Assembly (NCBI RefSeq): GCF_019669965.1
Contig: NZ_AP019781.1
Span: 1,985,092-2,049,091 of the forward strand
Direction of reading: 5' to 3'
Source: Methanoculleus chikugoensis
GTDB taxonomy: Archaea > Halobacteriota > Methanomicrobia > Methanomicrobiales > Methanoculleaceae
Length of the DNA: 64,000 nucleotides
This document shows, piece by piece, positions 1-8,700 of the stretch. The notes beneath the pieces are model-generated. The model did no database searches and was not told the origin of the DNA. It saw only the letters and a program-made list of their open reading frames with translations. The stretch's first letter is position 1; every line of letters begins with the position of its first letter. The position numbers were made by a program, and so were the translations under genes.

Positions 1-191
1 CCGGGATTGTCATAGTCCTCCGGTTTCATGCGGTGCAGAGGGGCCTTCACCACCATGATTGCCGCAGATGCATGGGGGGCATGGCACGAAATGCCCGGGG
101 CAAGGTTCATATACCACAGTGCGCACCCTATGGCACGCCGGAATTGCAAGAACTCCGGGGCTCGTCCCTCTCCCGGCGTTCGGGTGAAACG

Positions 192-731
192 ATGGACCGA
201 TCGAAGGCGATTGATGGGATCCGGAAGGGATTCCGGGCAATCGCCATCGCGTTTGTCGTCGCCACCCTGATACCCGTGCTCCTCGGCCTTCTCCTCTCCG
301 TCCCGACCCCGAGGGTCTTTTCCCTGATCGTCTCCACCCTCCTCCTCCAGGCAAACGCCGCTTTCGTCGGCATGGGGCTCGGCCTGCACCCCGCGTTCAT
401 CCTCGCCGTCATGACGTTCGTTGAACTCGGGATCGTCCTTGCCCTCTACGAGATCCTGGACGTATTTGCCGAGCAGTCGGAGAGAGTCAGGCGTTTCACG
501 AAGAGCACGGAGGCGAAGATGGAGCGGTACCCGATCCTGCAGAGGTACGGCGCAGTCACGCTCATCATCCTTCCCATGCTCCCGGTGATCGGGCTCTACT
601 CCAGCGTCGTCATCGGGTGGCTCCTCCGATGGAACAAACTCCAGTCAGTCTTCTTCGTCACGCTGGGATGGATCCTCGTCACCGGCTTCCTCCTGCTCGT
701 GGCGCTCGGGTTCGTCCGGGTGGTCTTCTGA
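192..731 (+). CDS. Small multidrug-export-like membrane protein
   Basis: This 179-residue protein is almost entirely hydrophobic, with about four to five membrane segments and a short charged loop (near residues 95-110) in the middle. Length and pattern fit the 'putative small multi-drug export protein' family (PF06695), whose substrates are not well established. I chose the ATG at 192 because the longer reading (from 33) adds an arginine- and histidine-rich stretch that does not look like membrane protein sequence. The next gene starts 18 nt after the stop on the same strand. It encodes another membrane enzyme, so the two may be cotranscribed. Family assignment is by pattern only. Confidence 0.7.
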   Translation: MDRSKAIDGIRKGFRAIAIAFVVATLIPVLLGLLLSVPTPRVFSLIVSTLLLQANAAFVGMGLGLHPAFILAVMTFVELGIVLALYEILDVFAEQSERVRRFTKSTEAKMERYPILQRYGAVTLIILPMLPVIGLYSSVVIGWLLRWNKLQSVFFVTLGWILVTGFLLLVALGFVRVVF

Positions 732-749
732 TGCGGGCGGCGGGATAAT

Positions 750-2198
750 ATGCTCGGGATTGTTGGTATGGACTGGCCGCTTGTCACGGGCGTCATCTAC
801 CTCCTCAACACCCTCTTTGCGATCATCGTCATCTTCTTTGAGCGGAGAAACCCTACGGCGACCCTGGCCTGGCTGATGGTGCTCTTCTTCCTGCCGCTGG
901 TCGGGTTCGTGCTGTACCTCTTCCTCGGCCAGAACTACACCCGGCAGCGGCTGTTCACCCTCAAGGCAAAAGACGACGCCACCCTCAGGTCGATCTTCGA
1001 GGAGCAGCACCGGAGATTTCTCGAAAGTCAGCACCGGTTCTCCAACCCGGAAGCGGAACGGTACCGCGACGTTATTCTCGCACTCCTCCGGCGCAACCGT
1101 GCGTTCCTGACGGAAGGCAACCGGGTCGAGATCTACACGGACGGAAGCGAGTTGTTCGATGCCCTGTTCGCCGCAATCCGGGACGCACGCCACCATATCC
1201 ACCTGGAGTACTTCATCGTCAATAACGACGAACTCGGGCGGGAAGTCGTGCACGCGCTCGCCGCGAAGGCAGCGGAGGGGTTAGAGGTACGGCTGCTCTT
1301 CGACGCCCTGGGGACCCGGGCCGGGGGCGGGTCGCGGGCTGCGTTCCGGGAACTGACAGATGCAGGCGGCCGGATCGGCGTTTTCTTCCCCTCGGTCTAC
1401 CGGATCAACTACCGCAACCATAGAAAGATCGCGGTCATCGACGGCAGGATCGGCTTCATCGGCGGGTTCAATATCGGGGACGAGTACCTGGGCAGGGGCC
1501 CTCTCGGCTACTGGCGGGATACTGCCGTGAAGATCACGGGACAGGCCGCGAAGATGCTGCAACTCCGGTTCTTCCTCGACTGGAACTTCACGACCGGCGA
1601 GTAACTGAGAGCCGACCCGGTCTACTTTCCCGAACCGGACGGCGGCGGCACCACTGCCGTCCAGATCGTCTCCGGCGGCCCGGACACCCGCTGGAACCCG
1701 GTCAAAGAGGGCTACCTTAAGCTGATCAACGCCGCACGCGAGTCCGTCTACCTCCAGACCCCCTACTTCATCCCCGACGACAGCATCTCGGACGCCCTGC
1801 TTCTCGCGGCTCTCTCCGGCGTCGATGTCCGCCTGATGATCCCCTGCAAGCCGGACCACCCCTTCGTCTACTGGGCGACGCTCTCCTTCGCCGCCGACCT
1901 GCTCGACGCCGGCGTGCGGGTCTACACCTACGACAACGGCTTCATCCATGCAAAGACCATCGTCGTGGACGGGAAAGCGGGATCGGTCGGGAGCGCAAAC
2001 TGGGACGTGCGAAGCTTCCGGCTGAACTTCGAGGCGAACGCCTTCTTCTACGATGCGGCCGTCGGAGAGGAGTTGAAACGGCGTTTTATCGAGGACCTCG
2101 CCCTGAGCACCGAGGTGACGCCGGAACGGTACGGCAGGCGCTCCCGCCGGATCAGGTTCAAGGAGTCGGTATCGCGGCTTTTCTCGCCCCTCGGGTGA
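750..2198 (+). pseudogene. cls: Cardiolipin synthase (phospholipase D family), interrupted by in-frame TAA
   Basis: The reading frame has the full length and layout of a ClsA-type synthase (482 codons): two N-terminal membrane helices, a first HKD motif (HRKIAVIDG near residue 225) and a second (HAKTIVVDG near residue 400). Such enzymes transfer phosphatidyl groups at the membrane. An in-frame TAA at 1602-1604 (codon 285) separates the two HKD halves. Downstream the same frame continues without a shift as conserved sequence to 2198. Both HKD motifs are needed for catalysis in this family, so neither fragment alone should be active. TAA excludes pyrrolysine or selenocysteine recoding. It is a recent nonsense mutation or a sequence error. 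A later restart at 1836 would give only the second half. Confidence 0.85.
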
Positions 2199-2253
2199 GG
2201 AGGGGAGGACACCGGCACTGCCCGGTCCGCCGGAGAGGCCGGGCAACAGAACG

Positions 2254-2262
2254 AGATATATA
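2254..2262 (+). promoter_or_regulatory. TATA box for the DUF6325/SHOCT pair
   Basis: GATATATAG lies 33-41 nt upstream of the ATG at 2295, the usual archaeal spacing for a short leader. A GC hairpin (2221-2243) just before it could end transcription from the broken synthase gene. Confidence 0.5.
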
Positions 2263-2294
2263 GTTGAACCGGCATCCTGCTCCGGAGGCGCACC

Positions 2295-2744
2295 ATGTCT
2301 CTTGGTCCGGTAGAATATATGGTCATCGAGTTTCCGGGAAACCAGTTCAAAGGCGAGATCATCCCGGCGTTGCGCGAGGTGGTCGATAAAGGCGTCATCC
2401 GCATCATCGATCTCGTCTTCGTGAGGAAAGACGAGCAGGGCAACGTCAGCGTGATGGAACTTGCCGACCTCCAGAAGGACGCGGCAGACGCGTTTGCCCC
2501 GCTCGCGCGGGAAACGAGCACGCTCTTTGCCGAAGAGGATGTAAAGAAGGTCAGCGAGATCATGGAGAAGGACAGTTCCGTGGCGCTGCTTCTCTTCGAG
2601 CACGTATGGGCAACGAGGTTCCGCGACGCCGTTCTCGCCGCCGACGGAAGGTTGATCGCGGGTGAACGCATCCCAAAAGAGAGGGTGGACGCCGCGCTGG
2701 CCTGGAGACCCGGTGAGCAGGAAGCACTGGAGGCGGCACCATGA
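2295..2744 (+). CDS. DUF6325 family protein
   Basis: A soluble 149-residue protein that opens with a GPVEYMVIEFPGN-type strand and has alternating helices and strands, typical of the DUF6325 family (formerly grouped with DUF1269). The family commonly sits directly before a small SHOCT-domain gene, as here: the stop overlaps the next start as ATGA. No enzymatic motif is visible and the function is unknown. The start is supported by a TATA box about 35 nt upstream. The pair is likely one transcription unit. Confidence 0.8.
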   Translation: MSLGPVEYMVIEFPGNQFKGEIIPALREVVDKGVIRIIDLVFVRKDEQGNVSVMELADLQKDAADAFAPLARETSTLFAEEDVKKVSEIMEKDSSVALLLFEHVWATRFRDAVLAADGRLIAGERIPKERVDAALAWRPGEQEALEAAP

Positions 2745-3037
2745 GAGGCGGCCGGCCGGGCCTTATCGGCACCGTGGCCCGTACCGCGGTGGTCGCGGGG
2801 ACAGCCACCGTGACTACCCGCGCTGTCGATAAGAGGATGCGGGAGAGGGAGATGAAGAAGGCGGCGCAAGCGCAGCAGACAGCACCATACGAGGAGCAGG
2901 TGCAGGCGCCTGCCCCGACAGGGATTACCCAGGAGGAGAAGATGGCTCAACTCAGGGAACTCGCGGAGTTGAAGCAGATGGGAGCCCTGACGGAGGAGGA
3001 GTTCCAGCAGGAGAAGCAGAAGATCCTTGCCCGGTAG
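2741..3037 (+). CDS. Small protein with C-terminal SHOCT domain
   Basis: A 98-residue protein with a glycine/alanine/threonine-rich N-terminal hydrophobic segment (residues 8-26), a basic, then glutamine-rich linker, and a C-terminal SHOCT-like helical pair (LRELAELKQMGALTEEEF, near residues 70-87). SHOCT domains are short oligomerisation modules at protein termini. The gene overlaps DUF6325 by ATGA, so translation is probably coupled and the two products may work together. The hydrophobic stretch suggests membrane association. Function is unknown. Confidence 0.8.
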   Translation: MRGGRPGLIGTVARTAVVAGTATVTTRAVDKRMREREMKKAAQAQQTAPYEEQVQAPAPTGITQEEKMAQLRELAELKQMGALTEEEFQQEKQKILAR

Positions 3038-3957
3038 AAGCGCCGGACTCCACCATCTTTGAGGCTCCCGAACCGGCCGGCGCAACGCAAGGAGCCGTCT
3101 ATCAGCGGAATTCAGGCCACGCCGCGATTGCGGGACCATGGCATCTAAACGGCGACTCCGGCGGGACTACGGGCATACCGGAATCCACCGCTGAAACGGT
3201 CCCCCGGGCGGGAGAGAAGAGCGGTGCAGGGGACCGGCGCCGCACCATCCCGGATCAAGCCCGCAAGAAGGGAGCGGGCTGCCCGCGCAGGCCCGCTGTT
3301 CCCGAACGCTTGAGGTTCCTGCCCGTCACCCCCTTCCCCGGGGATACCGACCGGGTGCCTGAACCGGTACGGACGGCGGCGATCGCCGGGAACACGGCAT
3401 GTTCTGCCGCCGGGCAGTCGTGGTTTTTAGAGGGGCCATCATGGGATTCGGCGAAAGGCCATTCACCCCCAATAACCTCGTGGTATTACTATTTATTCAA
3501 AATAAAGGCATATCGTTAAAATAACAAATGGAAAGGATTATTATAAGGCGGGTCTTAGAGTAGTTGCCTGTTGGCACGGTGTCCTCTGTTAAACCGGGTA
3601 ACGCCCGTTAACATTCATCGCAATCCTTCAGGCGATCGTTACAAACTTACCGGATATCAATATCAGATCACGTCTCATTCCACATAACAGGTGTCTCATT
3701 ACCAATTCAGTTCAATCCACACGCGTTACCTCCCATTTGACCGGCAGGGATGAGGGGGGGCAGAACAGGCGGTCACCAGTCTCCGGAGAGGGGAACGGCA
3801 CGGGAAGATGTGAAACATCTCCCCGTGCCGCGGAGACCGGACCCCTATAACACCCCATGGCACGGGTCCGCCCGGCCGGGAAGCCACGCTCATCCGGGTG
3901 CGGTGATTCTCATTTAGCTGCGTAGCGACCGCGCTCGATAGGGCGCGTCCGCCGGGT
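3038..3957. other. Gene-free stretch, about 0.9 kb
   Basis: No convincing reading frame. The part at 3470-3560 is AT-rich, with possible promoter-like TATT/ATAA runs but no gene behind them. A small inverted repeat lies at 3588-3612 and a long one at 3776-3840 (separate entry). A 69-codon frame at 3310-3519 has no family resemblance and is not called. Confidence 0.5.
3776..3840. other. Long imperfect hairpin (structured RNA or bidirectional terminator)
   Basis: Arms 3796-3811 and 3815-3830 pair at 15 of 16 positions around a 3-nt loop. A second outer stem (3776-3785 with 3831-3840, 9 of 10) closes the structure across a one-sided 10-nt bulge. It lies about 120 bp beyond the 3' end of the minus-strand surface operon (ends 3958). 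It has no clear T-run, so a structured RNA is as likely as a terminator. Confidence 0.5.
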
Positions 3958-5064
3958 TCATGCCGGAACCGGCGCAGCCTCTACCGAGTCCGCCACCCGC
4001 ACGAGTTCAGTTTTGCCGAACATGTCGCCCGTAACCTGGTAGAAGTATTCGCCGTCACGCCAGCGGAGCTGGTCCTTCCCGCCGGCGGAGACGTACTCGG
4101 CCTCCCGGCCGTCGGAGAGGAGGACCGCCTCAGGCGTCCCGGGGAGCGCCCTTTCCTCCCGGTAGGGGTCGTGCAGCCGTTTCACGATCTCCAGGTCATT
4201 ACTGCCGTCCGTGAACCGGAGTATGGTGTAGGCGCCGGGGAGATGCGCCCCTTCCCTGAAGACGTACCCCCCCGGGAGGGAGGACGGCATCTCCACACCA
4301 GAGCGCCGGGCATCCTCGATATCCCATAAGAAGAGCGGGGTGATCGCGGCCGTCGGCATCGGCCGGACCTCGACACCTGCCGGCGGGTCGAAGGCGAAGA
4401 GGTCGTCCGGGAGCCCGGTGTTCGCCAAAGGATCGGTGTAATCGGCTGCGAGGATCAGGTTCCCCTGGTTGCCGTACATCTCCAGGCCAAGGAGGAGCCG
4501 GGTCTCGGCGTCGATCCGGACCTTGAGGCGGTGCACCGCCTCCCGGTAGCGGGTGGGCGCCTCGAAGAGTTTCGAGTCACCCGCAACCTCAAGGAGATAG
4601 GCGGTGCGGCCGTCGACGATCTCGGTGCCCCGGTACGAGGCGTTCTCTTCGGCAAGCGACTCCGCGACCGTCTCCGTATACCCCCGGACCCCCTCCGCCC
4701 AGCCGGGGTAGGGCGGTTCGGAGAAGGCGGCATTCATATACGGCCCGGCGACCGTCAGCGCCGTCTGCGTCGCCGGGTCGTAGCGCCATTTCCGGGTGCC
4801 GTTCGAGACGACGACGGTTCCCGCGAGGTCTGCGGGCTCGAGGTACTCGAGCCGGTAGCACCCGGGGTCTTTCCGGAACAGCCTCGCGGTGACGTTCTCG
4901 GAACCGGCCGCTACCGATACGGTGGCGGAGAAGTCCATCGCCTGCTCCTCCGCCGCGACGAACCGGGCGGCGATCTCGTCCGCCGGCGGCGGGTCCGCGG
5001 CGGCGCCGAGGCACCCGGCGGTGCAGGCGAGGGCGAGGAGGAGCGAGATTGTCAAATGCTTCAT
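3958..5064 (-). CDS. LolA-like archaeal lipoprotein
   Basis: A 368-residue secreted protein. The N-terminus has a signal peptide ending in a lipobox-like ACTAGC, so Cys18 could be lipidated and anchor the protein to the outer face of the membrane. The body (about residues 28-230) resembles the LolA/DUF4292-type beta fold: an aligned KDPGCYRLEYL segment and later GLEMYGNQGN. The last 130 residues resemble a DUF4367-type domain. Last gene of a three-gene operon: its ATG overlaps the preceding stop as ATGA. I chose 5064 as the start because it directly gives the signal peptide. The ligand is unknown. In the family, the LolA fold binds lipids or lipidated partners. Confidence 0.75.
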   Translation of the reverse strand: MKHLTISLLLALACTAGCLGAAADPPPADEIAARFVAAEEQAMDFSATVSVAAGSENVTARLFRKDPGCYRLEYLEPADLAGTVVVSNGTRKWRYDPATQTALTVAGPYMNAAFSEPPYPGWAEGVRGYTETVAESLAEENASYRGTEIVDGRTAYLLEVAGDSKLFEAPTRYREAVHRLKVRIDAETRLLLGLEMYGNQGNLILAADYTDPLANTGLPDDLFAFDPPAGVEVRPMPTAAITPLFLWDIEDARRSGVEMPSSLPGGYVFREGAHLPGAYTILRFTDGSNDLEIVKRLHDPYREERALPGTPEAVLLSDGREAEYVSAGGKDQLRWRDGEYFYQVTGDMFGKTELVRVADSVEAAPVPA

Positions 5065-5603
5065 CGGCAGGCCGCCCCCGCCACGATAAGGAGCAGCCCG
5101 ACGACCGGCATGAGGAGGAGGGCATACAGGGGTCCGACAAACTCCATGACGCCCGGTGCGGGCACGGGAGGGGGGATGAGGAACGCACCAAAGGCCAGGA
5201 AGAGCGAGACGATGCCGAGGATCGCGACGACGACGGTCGGCATCCGCACCCTCTTCCGGCAGTCGTCCGGGAAGGAGGAGAGGAGCAGTGCCGCGGCCGG
5301 GGGGAGAAGGAACATGATCTGGAAGGCGGGGTTCCCGGAATGATCCGGCACAGCCCGCGCCGCGACCCCCGTCCAGAGCAGAAGAGCAGTACAGACGGCC
5401 ACGAACGGGATGCCCCGGAACCACCGGGGCGACTCGCGCCGCATCGCACGCAGGAACTGAACCGACCCGGCGAGCGAGACGAGCGAGAGCAGGAATATGA
5501 CGCTCCCGGAGCCGATGGAGCCATGGGATGCGAGCGTCACCAGCATGACCGCCCAGAGGAAGAAGAAGACCGCGCTCGCGGCGATGAGCGGTTCGGGCTT
5601 CAT
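5061..5603 (-). CDS. Polytopic membrane protein of unknown family
   Basis: A 180-residue protein with about five to six hydrophobic helices separated by short loops and few charged residues. Start and stop both overlap the neighbouring genes as ATGA, so it is the translationally coupled middle gene between the beta-propeller protein and the lipoprotein. No motif identifies a function. Position suggests that it forms a membrane complex with its two exported neighbours (inference). Confidence 0.7.
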   Translation of the reverse strand: MKPEPLIAASAVFFFLWAVMLVTLASHGSIGSGSVIFLLSLVSLAGSVQFLRAMRRESPRWFRGIPFVAVCTALLLWTGVAARAVPDHSGNPAFQIMFLLPPAAALLLSSFPDDCRKRVRMPTVVVAILGIVSLFLAFGAFLIPPPVPAPGVMEFVGPLYALLLMPVVGLLLIVAGAACR

Positions 5604-7216
5604 CCCCGCCTCACCCCGCGGCAGAGGAGCACGATCCCGCAGGCAGCCGTCGCCGCGAGCGTCCCGAACCCGGGGGCGCGAGCGGGCGCCGTCCACCCGT
5701 TCTCCCCGAACGACCGGGTCGTGCCGGCGAGGACATAGCCGCCGTCGTCCGTCGCCGCAAGGGCCGAGATATCGTCGGTCGCATCACCGCCGAAGGAACG
5801 GGCAGCCGTGACGTTTCCCGTATGGTCCAGGAGCACCAGCCACCCGTCGTGCGGCCCTCCGGCGTAGACCGTGCCGGTGAAGGCATACTGCCCCGGAGAC
5901 GGCGCGACCGCCGACGTGACCAAGATGCCGGGAATCTCCGGCGTCACGGTCCAGGCGACATTCCCGGTCCCGCCGATCTTGATGAGACAGGGGCCGGGGA
6001 AGTCGCTTCCGGGGCGGAACGCCCCGCCGACGACGAGGTAGCCGACGGCGCCTCCGCCGGGGATTTCGAGAAGAACCGCGCCGGTGCCGCCGTCCATCCC
6101 GTCAAGCGTCTTCGTCCAGAGAACCTCCCCTGCCGGATCGGTCTTGAACAGCCGGATGGGCACGGCGGTCCCGGAACGATCCGCTTCCCAGGGGTTCCTC
6201 ACCGCGACGAGGTAGCCGCCGTCGATCGGGGTCGGTATGACGCTGTCCACAAGCCCGGAACCGTTGCCGCCGATGGACCGGCTCCACTCCTCTCTCCCAT
6301 CGCGGTCGACCCGGACCAGCCATGCGTTGTCGGTCCCGGACGTCCTCTTCCCGCCGAGGATGAACCCGCCGTCACCGGTCATGGCGACCGTCGAGAAGAG
6401 CCCGTCCCCCGGGAACGTCCGGCTCCAGACCTCCCGGCCGTCCGGCGCGACCTTGAAGATCCAGGCGCTGCGCGTATCCTTCTCCGGCGTCCATCCGGTG
6501 CTCCCGGCGACGATGTAGTTGCCATCGTCGGTCGCGACCACGGCACGCACGCTGTCCCAGTCCGGCCCGCCGTAGGTCTTCCTCCAGACCTCGTTGCCGT
6601 CGGCGTCTGTTCTGATCAGCAGGGCGTCCCGGAACCCGGTGTTTCCGGCGATCAGGTATCCCCCGTCGTCCATCTGGAGCACCGACGCGACGTCCGCACT
6701 ATCCCCGCCGGGGTAGGTCCGGTTCCAGACTTCGTTCCCCCGCCCGTCCGTCTTGACGAGCCAGACAGAGAGATCGTACCAGGTGGCCTGCGTGCCCGTG
6801 GGCGTGGTGGCAAACGCCTCCGCCATGGCCCGGGCGATCTCGGCAAGCCGGGCGTTCTCCTCGTCGGTCAGGACCGGGTTCTCCCCCGCCGACGGGTCGA
6901 ACGCGATCCGGGTCACCGCACCCTCACTCTCGTGTACCACCGGATACTTCCGCCAGATCTCACGGAGGGACTCCTTCAACGCCTCCTTCTCTTCGGCGGA
7001 GCGGGGGGAGCGGTCGATGTAGCCGAGCAGGTTCTCCCGCTCGTCTTCCGTCCCGGCGAGCATGACGTAGTAGGGCGACGCCCGCTTCACCGCGTCGTCG
7101 ATCTCGATCCGGTCGACGGGGGCCTCCACCGGGCTCTCGGCCGGGCGGGGGGTCCCGGCAGCTGCCGCCGGGAGGATGAAGAGGCAGAGGATGAGGATAA
7201 CGTGAAGATACTTCAT
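5600..7216 (-). CDS. Secreted beta-propeller protein with PGF-CTERM anchor signal
   Basis: 538 residues: a signal peptide (1-19), a helical region, then about seven repeated units ending in GNEVW-type and DDGGYLIAG-type motifs, the mark of a PQQ-like or 'sialidase-like' propeller. The C-terminus ends in APGFG, a hydrophobic helix and an arginine cluster. This is the tripartite PGF-CTERM signal cleaved by archaeosortase A and replaced by a lipid anchor. The product should therefore sit on the cell surface. The start at 7216 gives the signal peptide directly. A GTG at 7261 would add 15 residues. It heads an operon of three and is preceded by the shared promoter element at 7311-7340. Confidence 0.85.
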   Translation of the reverse strand: MKYLHVILILCLFILPAAAAGTPRPAESPVEAPVDRIEIDDAVKRASPYYVMLAGTEDERENLLGYIDRSPRSAEEKEALKESLREIWRKYPVVHESEGAVTRIAFDPSAGENPVLTDEENARLAEIARAMAEAFATTPTGTQATWYDLSVWLVKTDGRGNEVWNRTYPGGDSADVASVLQMDDGGYLIAGNTGFRDALLIRTDADGNEVWRKTYGGPDWDSVRAVVATDDGNYIVAGSTGWTPEKDTRSAWIFKVAPDGREVWSRTFPGDGLFSTVAMTGDGGFILGGKRTSGTDNAWLVRVDRDGREEWSRSIGGNGSGLVDSVIPTPIDGGYLVAVRNPWEADRSGTAVPIRLFKTDPAGEVLWTKTLDGMDGGTGAVLLEIPGGGAVGYLVVGGAFRPGSDFPGPCLIKIGGTGNVAWTVTPEIPGILVTSAVAPSPGQYAFTGTVYAGGPHDGWLVLLDHTGNVTAARSFGGDATDDISALAATDDGGYVLAGTTRSFGENGWTAPARAPGFGTLAATAACGIVLLCRGVRRG

Positions 7217-7310
7217 GGGAACACTCCGGCCTCCCAATTTCGTCAAACATCGGTCCGGCACGTCTGCCGGCAGAACGGAAGGCCTATTAATGAGCGATGG
7301 GGGAGGGCGC

Positions 7311-7340
7311 TATATATCTCTTCTGTGCGGACCATCTACC
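7311..7340 (-). promoter_or_regulatory. Shared promoter/operator element, copy A
   Basis: On the minus strand: a GTAGAyGG block, then GCACAGAA, four variable bases, then TATATA. The same arrangement with identical spacing occurs at 8671-8700 and 10991-11020, each in front of a surface-protein operon. The TATA box is about 95 nt from the ATG at 7216, or about 50 nt from the alternative GTG at 7261. Confidence 0.7.
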
Positions 7341-7354
7341 CTGCAGAGCAGCGG

Positions 7355-7888
7355 TCAGACTTCGAATCTGTGCCGGGCCTCGTAGCGGCGCCACGGGAAA
7401 CCCGTCTCCGAAAGCCCCGCCTCGATATCAATCGTCAGGTTCTCCGTCCTGTCCCCATAAGATTGGAGGAGGAACGGGATCATCATCGCCCCGTTGCCCT
7501 GAACCCCCGTATCCGGGATCTCAAGAATGCTCCCGTATCCGCCGTCGGTTGCGTGCTGAAAACGGATAACCGGAAAATCGCCGCCGAGAGCCTCCAGGTA
7601 TGCCTCCGTGGAACCCCGGATGCCGATCGTCACGCTCTCGATACGTATCCCTGCACGATCCCCGAGTTCGACAACCAGTCGTGCCCGGCCGGAAGCGGGG
7701 AGCGGTTCATTAAGCACCGATACGGGGAAGACCTCCCTGCCGTCATGCAGAAATATTGCCGTTTTCCTGAATTCGTCACCGGTGGCATCGTATTCGGTCA
7801 GCTGAACCGGAGGGACGAGGAACGCGAAGACCAGTCCCGCCGCAACGACCGCGAGAGCCACCGCCCCGAACCGGTATGCGCGATTCAC
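7355..7888 (-). CDS. Membrane-anchored extracytoplasmic protein, unknown family
   Basis: A 177-residue protein with one N-terminal membrane helix (residues 8-27) followed by a beta-rich domain with GIRGSTEAYLEALGG near the middle. It has no C-terminal sorting signal, so it is probably held by the N-terminal helix with the domain outside. Its ATG overlaps the stop of the preceding gene as ATGA, making it the last gene of a two-gene operon driven by the element at 8671-8700. Function unknown. Confidence 0.7.
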   Translation of the reverse strand: MNRAYRFGAVALAVVAAGLVFAFLVPPVQLTEYDATGDEFRKTAIFLHDGREVFPVSVLNEPLPASGRARLVVELGDRAGIRIESVTIGIRGSTEAYLEALGGDFPVIRFQHATDGGYGSILEIPDTGVQGNGAMMIPFLLQSYGDRTENLTIDIEAGLSETGFPWRRYEARHRFEV

Positions 7889-8634
7889 CCTTCACGCCTC
7901 CTCCGCGCTCGAACGGCGAGCAGCCCTCCCGCGAGCGCAAGGATGCCCATCCCGGCGGAGAACCCGGGAGCGGTCCGGGCCTGCGGCGGCTCCGGCTCCA
8001 GTTCCAGGTCGAGCCGGTTGGTGATGTTCTCGAAGACGACCTCCCGGTGCAGGGGGAGGTAGCCCTCCTTCTCGACCGATATGTTCTGTCCGTAGCCGAA
8101 TGCGTTCTCGACCAGGTAGCCGCCGTCGCCGGCGGTCCCGGTCGTCACGGGATGCGGCCCCCAGGCGAGCGGGAGGACTGACTCGGACCTCACCGTTGCG
8201 TCCGGGACCGGACGGCCGTCGGCGTCCTTCACCGTCCCGATCACGGAGATCCACGGCGGCGGCGGGATATCGACGTTGACGTAGACGTGCAGCGCCGCCT
8301 CAGAGGTCTTCCCCAGGTTGTCGATCAGGGTCACGGTGATCGTCTCGTTGCCTTCCGCGACCGGGACGGTGCAGGAGAAGTTGGTCGCGTTCCCGCACGA
8401 GACCATACCTGCGCTGCTCTCGACCACGACGTCCCGTATCCCGTTCGAGGCCTCGGCCCGGCCGACGACCGTGACCTCGGGCGGGACGAGATCGCTCCAT
8501 ACCGTCTCGTACTGCTTCGGTGAGGTGATCGAGAGGAACGTCGAGGTCTCGACCGGTTCCTCCCCGGCGCTCGCCGGGGCTGCCGCCATGAGCAGCGCGA
8601 GAATGCAGAGGATCGTCAGAATAGTTCGTCTCAT
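7885..8634 (-). CDS. Secreted PGF-CTERM protein with Ig-like and carboxypeptidase-regulatory-like domains
   Basis: 249 residues: signal peptide (1-23), an Ig/bacterial-type beta domain with two cysteines (about 35-120), a proline hinge, then a carboxypeptidase-regulatory-like domain starting near ISVIGTVKDADGRPVPDA (about 130-215), and a C-terminal PGF plus hydrophobic helix plus arginine tail (about 222-249). The last part is a PGF-CTERM anchoring signal. It should be a surface-attached protein. The TATA box at 8671-8676 lies 37 nt upstream. A decayed copy of the 'ETVWSDLV' part of this family is visible at 57195-57275. Confidence 0.8.
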   Translation of the reverse strand: MRRTILTILCILALLMAAAPASAGEEPVETSTFLSITSPKQYETVWSDLVPPEVTVVGRAEASNGIRDVVVESSAGMVSCGNATNFSCTVPVAEGNETITVTLIDNLGKTSEAALHVYVNVDIPPPPWISVIGTVKDADGRPVPDATVRSESVLPLAWGPHPVTTGTAGDGGYLVENAFGYGQNISVEKEGYLPLHREVVFENITNRLDLELEPEPPQARTAPGFSAGMGILALAGGLLAVRARRRREG

Positions 8635-8670
8635 AGTCCGGCTCCTTGAAAGAGGGATGGGAAGGGATCG

Positions 8671-8700
8671 TTTATACCCTTTCTGTGCCGTCCGTCTCCG
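8671..8700 (-). promoter_or_regulatory. Shared promoter/operator element, copy B
   Basis: Minus-strand order: GAGACGG block, GGCACAGAA, four variable bases, TATAAA. It lies wholly inside the last ten codons of the upstream gene (8672-9397), whose TAA is part of the TATA region. The next operon therefore starts inside its neighbour. The TATA-to-ATG distance is 37 nt. Confidence 0.75.

Noticed and set aside
3310-3519. 69-codon open frame
   Set aside because: No ribosome-binding site, no family resemblance, and it ends in an AT-rich promoter-like stretch.
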